Of a stretch of DNA of 64,000 nt, positions 49,001 to 58,699 are shown piece by piece. A program made the position numbers and the translations under genes. Source of the DNA: Cordia subcordata. Lineage: Eukaryota; Streptophyta; Magnoliopsida; Boraginales; Cordiaceae. The notes beneath the pieces were generated by a model. The model was given only the letters and a program-made list of their open reading frames with translations, did not search any database and was not told where the DNA came from. The stretch's first letter is position 1. Every line of letters starts with the position of its first letter. The stretch spans positions 5,093,501 to 5,157,500 of the forward strand of contig JAPTOF010000005.1 of the NCBI GenBank assembly GCA_028554755.1. The letters are read 5' to 3'.

Positions 49001-52000
49001 ATCTCTACCTATTTCTGTTTGTGTGCTTCACTAGGGTAACATCAAAATTATGGCTCTAGCATCCAATCCTGTGTTCCATGATAGAACTGAACGTATAGAG
49101 ACTGGCTACAATTTTATACGAGAACAGGTTGTCTCTAAGGCTCTTCAACTATTCTATCTCAGCTCCATGAAACAGATAGCAGATCATCTTACAAAGTCTC
49201 ATTCAACATTAATTCAACTACCTCAAAACCAAGCTTCAGTTGGTTTTCCACCAAGCTCAGCTTAAAGGGGACCAATAAGAAGAACTATCTCTTAGATATT
49301 GTTGTTCTGATGTATATGCTGCATTATACTGCTATACGGTTGTTATTGTATTGAGTAGCCTCTCAAAGGAGCTAGAATAATAGTGATTAGGAGCAGCACG
49401 TGTGTGTTATGTTTTAGTTAATATACCTATGCGAATCTTTAAATACCCGATGCATAGTCATGTCACATAATGAAAATCAATCTCTTTTATCAAATTCTCT
49501 CTCGTCCCTCTCTTTTCTCAATCTATATGAGAAAATCTGCAATATATATCTAATGCATTTAAATTAGAGAAGAAGAAGATACTTTGATTGCTGACATAAA
49601 GAAACCACACTAGCAAGCAAAGAATAAGAAAGGCATAGCAACTTGTATTATTTCATTACAAAAATATGGCATATATCAGAAGCAGAAATGTCTTTTGGCA
49701 CCAAGCATAACTTCTAAGAACTACTAGGTACCTTGGCCGGGAAAATTCAACAAACTATTCATCAAAATAGTATCGTAACCCACAATTCTGTTAATCAGAA
49801 GTTGCTGCCACCTGAGCAAAAGCAGATTTCATTTTAAGTACATCAGTAAGCATAAAGATAAGGTATACTTCATTTACATTTCAAAACTCAAAATTTATGC
49901 TAAAGTTTCTCAACTTCAGTTGTACAGAGCATTTAAACTCTCTAACTATTGTGACAAACTTATCAACAACACGCCAAATATTAACATTCATACTAACAGA
50001 TATCTTCCATCCATCCAAATCTTGAATTTTAAGAATGACTTTAGTGCTTTTTTTCCTTCATTTTATCACTTATTATGCTTTAAAGAGAAGTGTGATATTT
50101 GATCATATAAGCTATCTTTTGATGGAACTATCGGCAATTTGTTCTAATGTTAATTTCACAACAATATTTTGTAACAGCACTCAAACATAAATGCTCAAAG
50201 GCAACTGTGGGCATGAAAGGTTACATCCATTGGTAAAGCAAGAGGGAAAACTTTCAACGGTGACAAGTATTCCAGATATAAAATTCCAAAAATGAAGTGA
50301 TTTAGAACAAGTCAAATCCATGCTCGCACCAGAACATTAAAAAAGTTAAACAGAATACAAAAAGGCAACACGCAAAACCTCTGTATTTCAAGCTGAAACA
50401 GGCATCAAAACACCCTTTAATAGGATGGAGCAGCTAAAGATGATCTTAGAAAATAAATCACAGAGAGACAGGAAGAGAGAGGGAGGGACAGATGGATAGA
50501 GACAGAAGGATGAGTATCACCTGTTACCGAAACAAGGGTGGCGAGCAGAGATGCTAATATTAATTGTCCGGATATTGTGACGTAACTTGGCCTCCTCAGG
50601 CAGTAAGAAATAACCCTAAGCAACAAACTTTTCAGTATCATTGATAAGGAAAGACAAACATCTCACTTGCCAAAACCAGATACACAAAAGTTAACAAGAA
50701 ACCAAGACAACTGAAGAAATAATAAGGTGAATAATACCTTCTCCATAGTGTATAGGTAAGTTGGCTCAAATGCGTTGCTTCTCTTCTCAAGCCATTTTAC
50801 TGATATGACAATAACAAGAAAAATCAGAGACAAGACATAACCAAAAGAATGACATAGCCCTTGAAAGCTTTAATTCTTAGAGCAAAGGTATTCAAATTTA
50901 AGATCAATATCTACCTATTTTCAGAATTAAAAGGTGGCATGACTACTATATCTTTCCACTGGAAAGGGATGGGTCAGTATGTCACTTATTGATGAAGAAA
51001 GATTGCAGACAAATGAGTTATAAAAGTAAGGAAAATAATAAAATACAGAAAACAATATTCACATGTATGAATATTGTCTCAAATAGAACATATATGGATA
51101 CTATCATTAATTTAACCAGAAAAATTTCATAACTTCAATAAATTAAATTTCTTGGCTAAGCTAAGATGTAACAATTTTCAGCTAATTACGACATGGGAAT
51201 CAGTTTGGAATATTGTGGTAATCACCAAAAGACAGCACTAAGGTTGAGTTCATGCATCACAAATACAAATATGCCTTCAGGCAAATTGATAACTAGAACC
51301 CACAATCCAATACTAAACGCAACATAGATAAACATATAATAGTCTAATGTACTTAGAATCTCAATGGAAATCACAGCAATCAAAAGGTTTCGAGGAATTA
51401 TCCAGCTCTCAGCATTTCAGGTTTCAAAGGTTTGAAAAGATCATGTTTTCTGTACTTAAGTACACGCCCACCACAAAGAAATCAGAGTAAAAGAGAGATA
51501 GAGGAAATGAGATACACCGATCTCTCTGAATCTTATTGTCTTAACAATTTACGCAGTAGTTCAACCTCCCAACTTCCAATATACATGCACGGAAGCTAAG
51601 TATGCTAAAATTGTCAAGGGTCAAAGCAGAAATTGCTTCAACAATAAGCAGCGAACCAGTACAATTAGCTATGTCAATGGCAGAAGGATCAAAAATTCCA
51701 TGCCAGAACAAAATAACCCTTTCCTTCAATTGGAACGGAGATGACTAACAGAGATTTTAAATTTTGCATTATGTCAATATATCAGCAGAAAGTTAAGTTG
51801 AAGTTCAGAACCTATAGCAACAGCAAGAGCAACAATGACACATGCCTATTCCGAGTGTCAGACAAGTAACAATTATACAAGTTCTCAATCAGTAGACCCT
51901 TCATTGTTTTATTCCTAATATGGATCTAATCCCCAGGATATGTAACAGGCTTGGTTTAATACAATAAATGAGGAGTTTATGGTTACAAATGTTTTCATTA

Positions 52001-55000
52001 ATATGAAGTTGTAGATGTGAAGATTGGATTTGTTAAGAAACAGAAGGTCCATCTTAAAACTAATTGGCGTTAGGTGAAGTAGCCAGAAGTTAAAAGGTGA
52101 TCATGGAACTTAAAACTTATCCATGTCGGGGGGAGATTCTATTTCCTTAACAGACTTAAAGCTATACCAATTAATTAGGTGTTAGCCGATTATGTATTGG
52201 TGAACATCAAGATCTCCTTGATTGCATTTGCAGCTGAGTATTAAACAGGCCAAAACAACAAAACAAAACCAAACAAAAGATGACTTCTTAGTGGTATCAC
52301 TATGGCCTTTCACACTCAATTCATGCTAGGATAAGGGAGACAAGAGATAGGAGACTTTTCAAGCATAGTTAATTTGGATCCACTTTCCATTGATGACTTA
52401 ATGTATATAGACACAAGAAGAGCCCAAACCAGATGTATAAACAAACTTTGTACTGAATGGAGGCGCGTAACCAGAAGTACCAAGGCTAGCATTTACCTGT
52501 ATAGGAGTTAAGACTGTCCAGATGGAGGATTTTTAGCCACTTCGGGATATCAAGATCCAAACGTATGCCAGAAATGTCCTGCATGGAGACAGTATGAGTG
52601 TAGAATAATAGAGTCTAGATTCAAGAACTGATCAGGCAGATTAACAAGACAAGAAGGAAGACGATAGACCAAGAGCTACAAGTTGTTTCAGACTAGAAAG
52701 ACTAAACCCTAGACTGACGGAAACCACTCAAGAGAAAAATTTTAATATAGAGTGCTTAAAATACACTTTAACGAGGAAGTCAAGTGAGTTAATAAAAATA
52801 AAGAGAAGATGGTGAAAGAATGATATCATGGCAAATACCTCTTATTTAATATTGACGTCACCCCACTTTAAAAATGTTATTTTCCATTTAGTGAAGCACG
52901 TTTAACTCCTTCAGATTCACCTCTCAAAATAATACTACTTAAGTTACAAATCTCCATTCCACTACAACCATACCTAGAAGAATGCTAATAGGACTTCCCT
53001 TCCACAGAAAAGGGAAAAAATGTAAAATAAAAGGAAAACTTTGCCATAGTTGTAGAGCAACCATAAAAACAGGCCCCTCACAAGCATACTGGCCTGGATG
53101 CTTCTATGGGATGTCAAAGAATGATAACATCTTAAACACAATGGTGGGTGGTGTGTGGGTATCTCATATGTTTGAAGAAAAGGAAAGAATATGTTGTTAG
53201 CAGTTAGCTTGCTTACATATCTCACAACTAATCCATATGTCACTTACCCACAAGCCTCCCAGAATCTTCTTCATAATATTCCAGACAAAAGATAGACGCC
53301 GATGCCACTTTCGGCCAATGCTAATTACAGATGCTTTAAGTGATTCCTTGGTTGACAGCAAGAACCTACCACGTGACACCTCTTTATTGATTTTGACTAC
53401 GACATCATCAGCTGCTGGCTTACAGCTTTCGCTGCTGATAGAACTTTCAGTTTGAGGTTCTAATAATTCATTATCAGCTTTCCAAATGTTTAGTGGTGAT
53501 ATGCGCCTCCTAGCATTAGAACTTATCCAATCCAACGACAACTTTGCAGCCAAAAGAGTTGACCCATCCCCTTCCATATTTTCAACTGCTACAGCATCAA
53601 CATTATCTTCCTTGCCAGGTAAATTTATTACCTTGTAATCAGACTCATTTTGTGACCACAATCCCGCACTAGTGATCTGCATTAGTAAAACATGAAAATC
53701 CAACTCAGAAAGATGATATTTCACTGCATACATCATCAAAGCACACAAAGCTAATGCTAATATTAGACCACTTCAAGAGCACAATGATGAGAAGGAGAAA
53801 CAAACCATTGTAGTTCATAATGAAGGGAATGCTACAGGCACCCAGCATACAGCCCCCTAAAAGAATCCAAAGGGGCTGATGGAATTCAAACTATAGGCAC
53901 AGTCATTGAACAGATTCCAAGGGCGTAGAGAAAACCGGAAAACAACACTCAGCATTTTTAACCACGAAAGCTGTGAACACAATGTAAAATATATAGCTTC
54001 ACTTTATTTTGGAATAAAATGTCCATTTGAATTGGGTTTCAATATTTCTACATGTGAACAGATAATATGTCTCTAAAACAGCATAATGCCACGTGAACAA
54101 CTGCTTTTAGAAGAGAAGCTTCAGAGGAGAATATATATCATCAGCAAAGTCATAAGGAACAATCATATATACATACCTTAATTTGAATCAGCTCTGCCTC
54201 TGACAATTCTACCTTCGAGAGCTCACTGGAGCATCCAGGCTATTTCCACATATTATAAGAGTCAACATAAAACAGTGGACAGAGTAAAACAACCATCTTA
54301 AGAGCAAAAAGCAAAAAGAAAAATCAAACCAAAGCTCTGCTCATTTAAAGATACAATCGATAATAAAGCCAAAAAAATTTAAATTACCTTCGACAACATC
54401 CAGGCCATAAAACAGTTAGATTAAGACTTAGAAAAAACTAGAAAGTGAAAAAGTCAAGCTCTTGAAAAAAAAAACTTTAAAATTTATCCTATTTGATGAA
54501 ATCAATTTTTAAAGTCCACTATGTGTGTGATCAGAATCAACGGACAAAATCAATAATTCATGTCCAAATATGCAAAAGAACCTAATTGAAAAAAAAGGCT
54601 TTCGCACACACACACTGAGAGAGACGGATAAGTTAGATGTGTGATCCTAATTAATGGATGAAACCAAAATTAACGCTAAAATACACAAAACTACCCTAAT
54701 TGAGAATAGACACAGAGACACTCGCACAAACAAACACGTATGTATATATATCCAAATTTACTGACAAAAGCAATCATTAACCGCCAAAAAACGCAAAACG
54801 ACCATAACTAAGTTTAAAAATACAGGCAGAAACATATGCCTGCGTGATCCTAACTGCCACATGAAAATTTTACCCTAATTGAAAACACACACATACACAC
54901 ACATATATATAACGTCAAAATATGCAAAATGATCGTTATTGAAAACACACACAGAGAGAGAGAGAGAGAGAAACGAAAAACGACCAAAATTAGACTTAAA

Positions 55001-55407
55001 AACACAGGCAGCAACATATGCCTGTGCGATCCTAACTGCCACATGAAAATTTTTATCCTAATTGAAGAAAAAACACACATACACACACACACACACATAT
55101 ATATAACATCGAAATATGCAAAACGATCGTTATTGAAAACACACACATACACACACACACACACATATATATATATAACATCGAAATATGCAAAATGATC
55201 GTTATTGAAAACACACACACACACAAAAACACAGAGAGAGAGTAGAAAAGGGACCTGTTGGACGTAATTGGCGTGCATGACGACGAGAATGGAGAAGAGA
55301 GTGACGGCGAGGAAGAGGAAAAAGTACTCAAGCGTGGCTCTTATTCGCGGCGTCAACATCTTCGACAACCGCTCTTGTACTCGTATGAACATCTGCTCTG
55401 GATCCAT
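30766..55407 (-). CDS. Plant membralin-like multi-pass membrane protein (14 exons)
   Basis: Coding exons, in transcript order: 55407-55255, 54239-54177, 53676-53248, 52578-52497, 50799-50738, 50615-50521, 49811-49732, 43986-43903, 38664-38548, 37206-37121, 37000-36894, 36689-36598, 36508-36432, 31098-30766. All introns are GT-AG, phases agree at every junction, and the total is 1860 nt (619 residues). The start 'MDPEQMFIRVQERLSKMLTP' and blocks 'PGCSSELSKVELSEAELIQI', 'QTKEFYNLTYAHEQPES' and 'MQHLILYFWNRFE' are those of plant membralin-like proteins. One hydrophobic segment lies at residues ~27-46 and about five more between ~355 and 505, leaving a large loop between and a Pro/Asn/Gln-rich soluble tail (~510-619). 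Animal membralin (TMEM259) is an ER protein that works with an RNF185 ubiquitin-ligase complex in ER-associated degradation. The plant role is inferred from homology only. Introns 7, 8, 9 and 13 hold retroelements. Confidence 0.93.
31099..32323 (-). other. Membralin-like intron 13, part free of the retroelement
   Basis: Intronic DNA without a recognised gene. A 16-17 bp direct repeat ('ggagaatgctcccgat') lies at about 31896-31926. Together with 36376-36431 it forms intron 13 around the inserted copia. Confidence 0.6.
32324..32508 (-). repeat. 3' LTR of the intron-13 copia
   Basis: 185 bp, about 98% identical to the 5' LTR by eye. The purine tract lies at 32509-32517 and the target duplication gtttt at 32319-32323. 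Confidence 0.95.
32514..36185 (-). pseudogene. Broken copia gag-pol of the intron-13 element
   Basis: In minus-strand order: the C-terminal part of gag with a zinc knuckle CSYCNKLGHIRDNC (near 35930-35970), protease with DSGA (near 35655), integrase with the HHCC region, a catalytic-core 'DIWGP' and 'PQQNGVAERKNRH' (34625-35431), reverse transcriptase with YVDD near 33465, and RNase H (32609-33000). The coding order Gag-PR-IN-RT-RH is that of Ty1/copia. It is disabled by a frameshift near 35.6 kb and six in-frame stops, near 34625, 34289, 33962, 33903, 33596 and 32609. The start of gag is deleted. Most stops fit C-to-T or G-to-A changes. Confidence 0.9.
36190..36375 (-). repeat. 5' LTR of the intron-13 copia
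   Basis: 186 bp, with a TATA-like 'tataaatag' on the minus strand and TG...CA ends. It is flanked by the target duplication gtttt at 36376-36380. Confidence 0.95.
36432..36508 (-). CDS. Membralin-like exon 13
   Basis: Codons 484-509, including 'SFMQHLILYFWNRFE'. Acceptor TTCACAG, donor GAG|GTGAGA, phase 0. The intact copia element in the next intron starts 57 bp past this donor. Confidence 0.92.
36598..36689 (-). CDS. Membralin-like exon 12
   Basis: Codons 453-484, including 'FFPRFFLLYFLVFHIYFFSY', a membrane segment. Acceptor CTGCAG, donor GATG|GTATGT. Confidence 0.9.
36894..37000 (-). CDS. Membralin-like exon 11
   Basis: Codons 418-453, with two hydrophobic stretches (IMIGVLFFLFEF and LLAFMVLVLVWLSELFTLI). 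Acceptor GTGCAG, donor TCAG|GTCTTG. Confidence 0.9.
37121..37206 (-). CDS. Membralin-like exon 10
   Basis: Codons 389-417, including 'QLQHHARHRLPTFQLIFVHV'. Acceptor ACTGCAG, donor CCG|GTAAGC, phase 0. Confidence 0.9.
37520..38345 (+). pseudogene. L1-like LINE fragment (endonuclease region) in intron 9
   Basis: Broken plus-strand frames read 'NIITAYCP' then VGL, later 'ARNDEAKTILD', then 'KLLVLDAHLQEWVKKR' and 'EEKEF'. Their order matches the endonuclease-to-RT linker of plant L1 ORF2 proteins. There are many stops and frameshifts and neither element end is visible. A 26-bp tandem duplication ('cagagcatatgactaccaaa' type) lies at about 37847-37898. It is antisense to the host gene. Confidence 0.6.
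38548..38664 (-). CDS. Membralin-like exon 9
   Basis: Codons 350-389, including the membrane segment 'GVLIMSLFVFFTTTMSVSF' and 'LRETQSRMLKF'. Acceptor TTTGCAG. The donor is ACAA|GTACTG, where the last exon base is A instead of G, a weaker but usable site. Confidence 0.88.
39592..42440 (+). mobile_element. Decayed plus-strand copia in intron 8, with a nested insertion
   Basis: From 40985 to 42290 broken frames give the RT region ('AKGYTQVYELDYGDTF', then 'VDDIV') and RNase H, ending at a purine-rich 'gtttgagggaagcg'. LTR-like pieces at about 39592-39720 and 42338-42440 share 'cttttgtctttta'/'tctttttatctttta', 'ataatataaa' and 'aatgca' phrases. The LTRs resemble those of the intron-13 element, so it is an older relative. 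Another fragment (39720-40800, minus strand) splits it. Confidence 0.6.
39720..40800 (-). pseudogene. Minus-strand copia 3' fragment nested in intron 8
   Basis: An intact stretch at 39937-40332 encodes the RNase H end ('STEAEYRAIANAVAEIKWL', 'DNQSAMALATNPVFH', 'QLADIFTKPL'). It runs to 'caagctcagcttgagggggg', a purine tract, and then LTR-like sequence to about 39720. Upstream (to about 40800) is older RT sequence with stops. The fragment lies inside the plus-strand copia, so it inserted later. Confidence 0.7.
42441..43902 (-). other. Membralin-like intron 8, remainder
   Basis: No gene or repeat limit is recognised between the copia remnant and exon 8. Confidence 0.4.
43903..43986 (-). CDS. 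Membralin-like exon 8
   Basis: Codons 322-350, including 'QTKEFYNLTYAHEQPES'. Acceptor CATGCAG, donor GGAG|GTAGGA. Confidence 0.9.
44461..44657. repeat. ~99-bp tandem duplication in intron 7
   Basis: Two copies start near 44461 and 44561, sharing 'gtaacacagat', 'cacctgctcc', 'ctcttgacattatgccaaa' and 'catactagtgtcaa' in order, with scattered differences. Confidence 0.85.
45330..49530 (+). mobile_element. Decayed copia element in intron 7
   Basis: LTR-like ends at about 45330-45620 and 49271-49530 share 'agaactat', 'gatattgt', 'gctgcattata', 'agctagaataatag' and 'cacataatgaaaatcaa' in order. Between them are integrase ('SDVWGPAP', then 'QQNGWSEKKHKH', near 46730-47030), RT ('EKSLYGLKQAPRAWYAM' near 48180) and RNase H (48505-49265, 'DDRKSTSGFAIFLG'), all broken by stops and shifts. 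Gag is not recognisable. 'agctcagcttaaaggggac' near 49255 is the purine tract. It is antisense to the host gene and the oldest of the intronic copias by eye. Confidence 0.8.
46139..49265 (+). pseudogene. Copia pol remnant in intron 7
   Basis: The longest clean pieces are 46139-46717 (protease-to-integrase linker, 'NLLPIHKLTKDSDCSILL') and 48505-48972 plus 49050-49265 (RT end and RNase H, 'ALASNPVFHDRTERIETGY'). Domain order is copia. It has no function. Confidence 0.75.
49732..49811 (-). CDS. Membralin-like exon 7
   Basis: Codons 295-322, including 'WQQLLINRIVGYDTILMNSL'. Acceptor GCTCAG, donor CAAG|GTACCT. The following intron carries a decayed copia element. Confidence 0.9.
50521..50615 (-). 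CDS. Membralin-like exon 6
   Basis: Codons 264-295 (first two bases), including 'GYFLLPEEAKLRHNI' and 'ARHPCFGN'. Acceptor GCTTAG, donor ACAG|GTGATA. It is separated from exon 5 by a 122-bp intron. Confidence 0.9.
50738..50799 (-). CDS. Membralin-like exon 5
   Basis: Codons 243-263, including 'WLEKRSNAFEPTYLYTMEK'. Acceptor TATCAG, donor AAG|GTATTA. Confidence 0.9.
50800..52496 (-). other. Membralin-like intron 4
   Basis: About 1.7 kb of intronic DNA with no recognised gene, repeat boundary or transposon protein. Confidence 0.5.
52497..52578 (-). CDS. Membralin-like exon 4
   Basis: Codons 216-243 (first base), including 'LDIPKWLKILHLDSLNSY'. Acceptor CATGCAG, donor ACAG|GTAAAT. Confidence 0.9.
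53248..53676 (-). CDS. Membralin-like exon 3
   Basis: Codons 73-215, beginning ITSAGLWSQNE. Acceptor AATGCAG, donor TGG|GTAAGT, phase 0. It encodes an acidic, Ser-rich soluble region followed by a basic stretch, part of the large loop after the first membrane segment. Confidence 0.92.
54177..54239 (-). CDS. Membralin-like exon 2
   Basis: Codons 52-72 (21 residues beginning PGCSSELSK). Acceptor ATAG, donor AAG|GTATGT, both phase 0. It is too short to stand out as an open frame. Confidence 0.92.
54818..55235. repeat. Tandemly duplicated AC/AT/AG blocks in intron 1
   Basis: A block containing 'aaatatgcaaaa' then 'gatcgttattgaaaacacac' is present three times (near 54915, 55113 and 55185), each followed by AC, AT or AG runs. 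A second block, 'caacatatgcctgtg' to 'ctgccacatgaaaatttt', is present twice (near 54830 and 55010). The runs read as Val/Cys-rich or Thr/His-rich peptides that are not real. Confidence 0.85.
55255..55407 (-). CDS. Membralin-like exon 1
   Basis: Codons 1-51, from the ATG at 55407. It encodes the N-terminal cytosol-side stretch and the first membrane segment ('LFLAVTLFSILVVMHANY'). The donor is CAG|GTCCC, phase 0. The frame stays open well past the donor only because the intron is low-complexity AC repeat. Confidence 0.93.
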
Positions 55408-55430
55408 CTCTCTCTCTCTCTCTCTCTCTT
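55408..55430 (-). promoter_or_regulatory. GA-repeat 5' leader of the membralin-like gene
   Basis: On the minus strand a (GA)n run of about 23 nt ends directly at the ATG. GA/CT repeats are common in plant 5' leaders. It places the likely untranslated region at about 55408-55465. Confidence 0.6.
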
Positions 55431-55486
55431 TACTCCAGATGATGGATGTAGCTCATCATCATCATCATTTGGAGGAGCGGCTTCAA

Positions 55487-55493
55487 TTTTTAT
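55487..55493 (-). promoter_or_regulatory. TATA-like box of the membralin-like gene
   Basis: 'tataaaa' on the minus strand about 80 bp before the ATG, at the right distance for a start site near 55460. I saw no other core-promoter motif. Confidence 0.45.
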
Positions 55494-56288
55494 ATGATTG
55501 CTTTTGCCTCGTGAATTTTCTGAATTTTTTTAGCGTATTGGTTGGCTATGGCGGATATGCTTTTGTTTGGACAGTATCGTTGAGTATGTATGGAGGTAGC
55601 TTCGTGCTTCTTGCTTTGACTATTTGGTCAATTTTGAGCGTCTCAATCGTAACCACCAACTTTTATGTTTTCATTCCAGGAATGCTAGCACGAGCCGTAC
55701 ACACGCGGCTGTTGATGTGACTTTGAATTTAATTTCTGTCTGTTCTTAATTTGACTGTTTTACCGTGTAAGAGCGTACAATACATTTTAAGTTCATTAGA
55801 TAATAATCAAATTTTGCTCAGTATTTCAATAATTAAAGTTAGTCAACTAAATTTCGCTTATCACACAAAAAAAAAAAAATTTTATTTTTATTTTAGTGGA
55901 CAACTTTCTCATATAATAATCTTTAATATTTGTTTTGGATTTGGAAGAAATAAAATGAGTTAAAAGAGATACATCACTCAACCACTTTAGTATTTGCACA
56001 ATCTTGTAAAAAGATTTGATGCACATACTTTATTCTTTTTTAATAGGATAGTTAGTATTTGGTCAATATCGTTTGTTTTCATTTAAAAAAAATTAGTTTC
56101 GTTACGTTAAAGGATCAAGTCAATTTTCAATATTTGACAAAGTCAGTTAAATTGGTTTCAGATATTGTTTGAAGGGTGAAATTAAAAGGTTGATATATAA
56201 TGATTTGTAAAAGCTTATTTTAAATCCTACAATATTTTGAGCGACAAAATCAACAACTCCACAATTGTTGCTTTATATAGATATAGAT

Positions 56289-56331
<43 letters not shown>

Positions 56332-56417
56332 CATAAAATGATAGAGTTGACTATGTTTTAGTTATATATGTTACTGTATTAAAAAGAAAAATAAAGCGTA
56401 AATTATACCATAAATTG
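55494..56417. other. Upstream region of the membralin-like gene, AT-rich
   Basis: No gene seen. It contains an AT run at about 56293-56329 and short homopolymers. A 150-codon plus-strand frame (55268-55720) runs antisense through exon 1 and is a shadow. Confidence 0.45.
56293..56329. repeat. (AT)n microsatellite
   Basis: About 18 AT units. Confidence 0.9.
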
Positions 56418-57200
56418 TCATGCCCTGAAATTCAAACCTGCAAGGCATGTCACGTCCTTAAAGGGCACAACCCCTCAAGCCTGCAAGGCGCACAACTATT
56501 CATGATACCATTTGGAGCCACTAAAAATAATAATTAAGTAATTCCTTAAAAAGCAATCAACCCATAAAATAGTCTATAAAAGAAAACATCATATAAACAA
56601 GGTCACTTCCTTCGGTTATTACATTTAACTCAAATTCTACTCAAAACCTTCAAATATAATCCAACACAAAAATCTATATTCAAAACTTCATTGATCCAAG
56701 ATGCCTTGACTGGAGACTCAATATCTTGCTCAAAGGTGAAATGCTTGTCCCATCTTAAATTGCGAAGAAAGTAGGTGGAATGTAGAAAGTGAGTGAACAA
56801 AAGCTTCGTACAAAAATTTAACCCACAAAAGAATTATGCATATGACTGAACTAAAAAGAGAATTAGAAGGAAGCAATAATCTAAAATGATTCACTTAACA
56901 AACATTATCAACTTATTGCATTAGAGACATAACCAAAATATTTAGAGATAGTAATGATAATAAACACTCAACAACCAAAAATCAGAAAGCATGGCACATA
57001 ATTAGAGTTATGGTTGTATTTAGTCCGTATAGTTATGATTCAAAAAAAAAAAGTTTGTGTAACTCAGTAATAATATCTGTGTTACCATACTGTAATTGTT
57101 TTTGTACTTCAAAAATACACAACTACAGGCAAGTCATTTAGTATACAAACATAGGAATATGAAACATTAAGGAAACCAAATGAAAGTAGAATAAGCGAGA
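56418..57200 (-). mobile_element. Possible truncated gypsy-type LTR
   Basis: The plus strand starts 'tgtcatgccctgaaattcaa'. Read in reverse, this is an LTR end 'gggcatgaca' like that of the LTR at 12633-14506 ('gagcatgaca'). 'gcaag' phrases follow at similar places. The other end is not identifiable; the limit given is rough. Confidence 0.35.
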
Positions 57201-58690
57201 AGCATACTAAGATGACTTTTAAATAAGTAGCTCACACAAAAAATGTTGTGAAGTAAAAGATCAAGGCTCGAAGGACTACCTCATTGCAAAAGGATACAAA
57301 CAAATAACTAAATTAGAGGAAAACGAGGTATAATATCCAAAAAGTAGCACTGACCATCATAGAACTCAATTACATATACACTTCTACATATAGAGAGGGC
57401 TTGTTTAGGGCTTCTAAGCCACAACAATAAAAAAAACTCCTCTCACATACTTTTTATTATTTTTTTTATTGTTGGATTTATAAGTCCCATAATAAGCAGA
57501 GCCAAGTAGGCTGATAATATATGTATAAAGATAGACAAGTGGGTCATGGGTGTTCGTCCATGAAAGCTCTTGAGTCATAAATAGATACTTACATATTATA
57601 TTATATTTATTATATAAGTATAAAGATAGAAACTTATGTACTGACGAAAACTTTTGGAGCACGAGTTTTACAAATAAACCTTCAACTAGTGGCACCATGA
57701 CTCCGCATCATCAGAAGCCAAAGTTCCTATTCGATAACCATGCTAGAATGAGCCACAAGTAAGTGTAGACGATTGTATTCCAGAACGAGAATTATGTCGG
57801 CCACGATAACTTAGTATCACGAAGACAATTTTGACAGCAAATTTAACAATATAGTATCCAATTTAACTTTTCGGATATAAATTTTAACTAAAACATCTGA
57901 ATAAAAGATACACTGATGAAGACACTAAATTAAAGGACAAAAATTCTACTTACCTAATTCCTAATTTGGAAGTTCTCAAATTAATACTTTCTTCACTCCT
58001 AAATCACTCCCAATCCTTCAACAACCTGATTTAAACATACCGAATTATCTTTTACTATACCTTATTATTGAATAGAAGATTGTGTCAATTTATCTGTAAT
58101 TATAACTGAAAGACAAAAAACATACCTTAAAGGAGTAATAATCTTTTATCTTTTTTTTTTTTGAGATCTTAACACAACTTTGAAGTTTAATTTGTACAAA
58201 TTTGCGTCTTTCTTACCTCTTCTCTTTCACTAAATTTTTTATATTTATTTTGTGTTTTTTTTGCTACATGTTTGATCGTTAATAAGAAGAGATTTATTTG
58301 ATGTGTATATTATATATATCCATTTCTTAAAATGTTTTTTCCAACTTTTTACATCTATACCCATTCTTTTATTTATATGAAATAACTCATTGTTGCATTT
58401 TTTTTCCTTTCTTCGTTTGAAATATGTTCTCCAAATGGTTTTTTTGAAATTTTCAAAAGTAGTGCTATCAATTTTAATCTGACATATGAAATGAAAATCT
58501 GAGGTTAGCACTGAGCTACACTTTGTGTTTGCTACTTGTGTCACAAATAGACTACATATCTAAGTTGCAAGTAAATGTCCAAACGATAGAGAAGCAACCC
58601 TTAATAATGTTAATTATTGCTTTCATTACAAAACTTCTCTGGAAGCACAAGAAGAGCATTATAATGTATGTCATAATTAGACCACTTTTA
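57201..58690. other. AT-rich DNA, nothing firmly recognised
   Basis: Minus-strand frames of 94 and 99 codons are AT-driven and match no family. The last part may be the leader of the copia element that follows. Confidence 0.4.
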
Positions 58691-58699
58691 GGGTAGATT

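Noticed and set aside
55053..55331. Cys/Val-rich and Thr/His-rich frames as a secreted or toxin-like peptide
   Set aside because: They are translations of AC and AT microsatellites inside intron 1.
54850..55407. A 185-codon minus-strand frame starting at the membralin-like ATG
   Set aside because: Only the first 51 codons are exon 1; the rest is AC/AT-rich intron 1 read through the donor.
55268..55720. A 150-codon plus-strand frame
   Set aside because: It runs antisense through exon 1 and the promoter of the membralin-like gene; its Ser-Leu and His runs come from the TC and CAT repeats.
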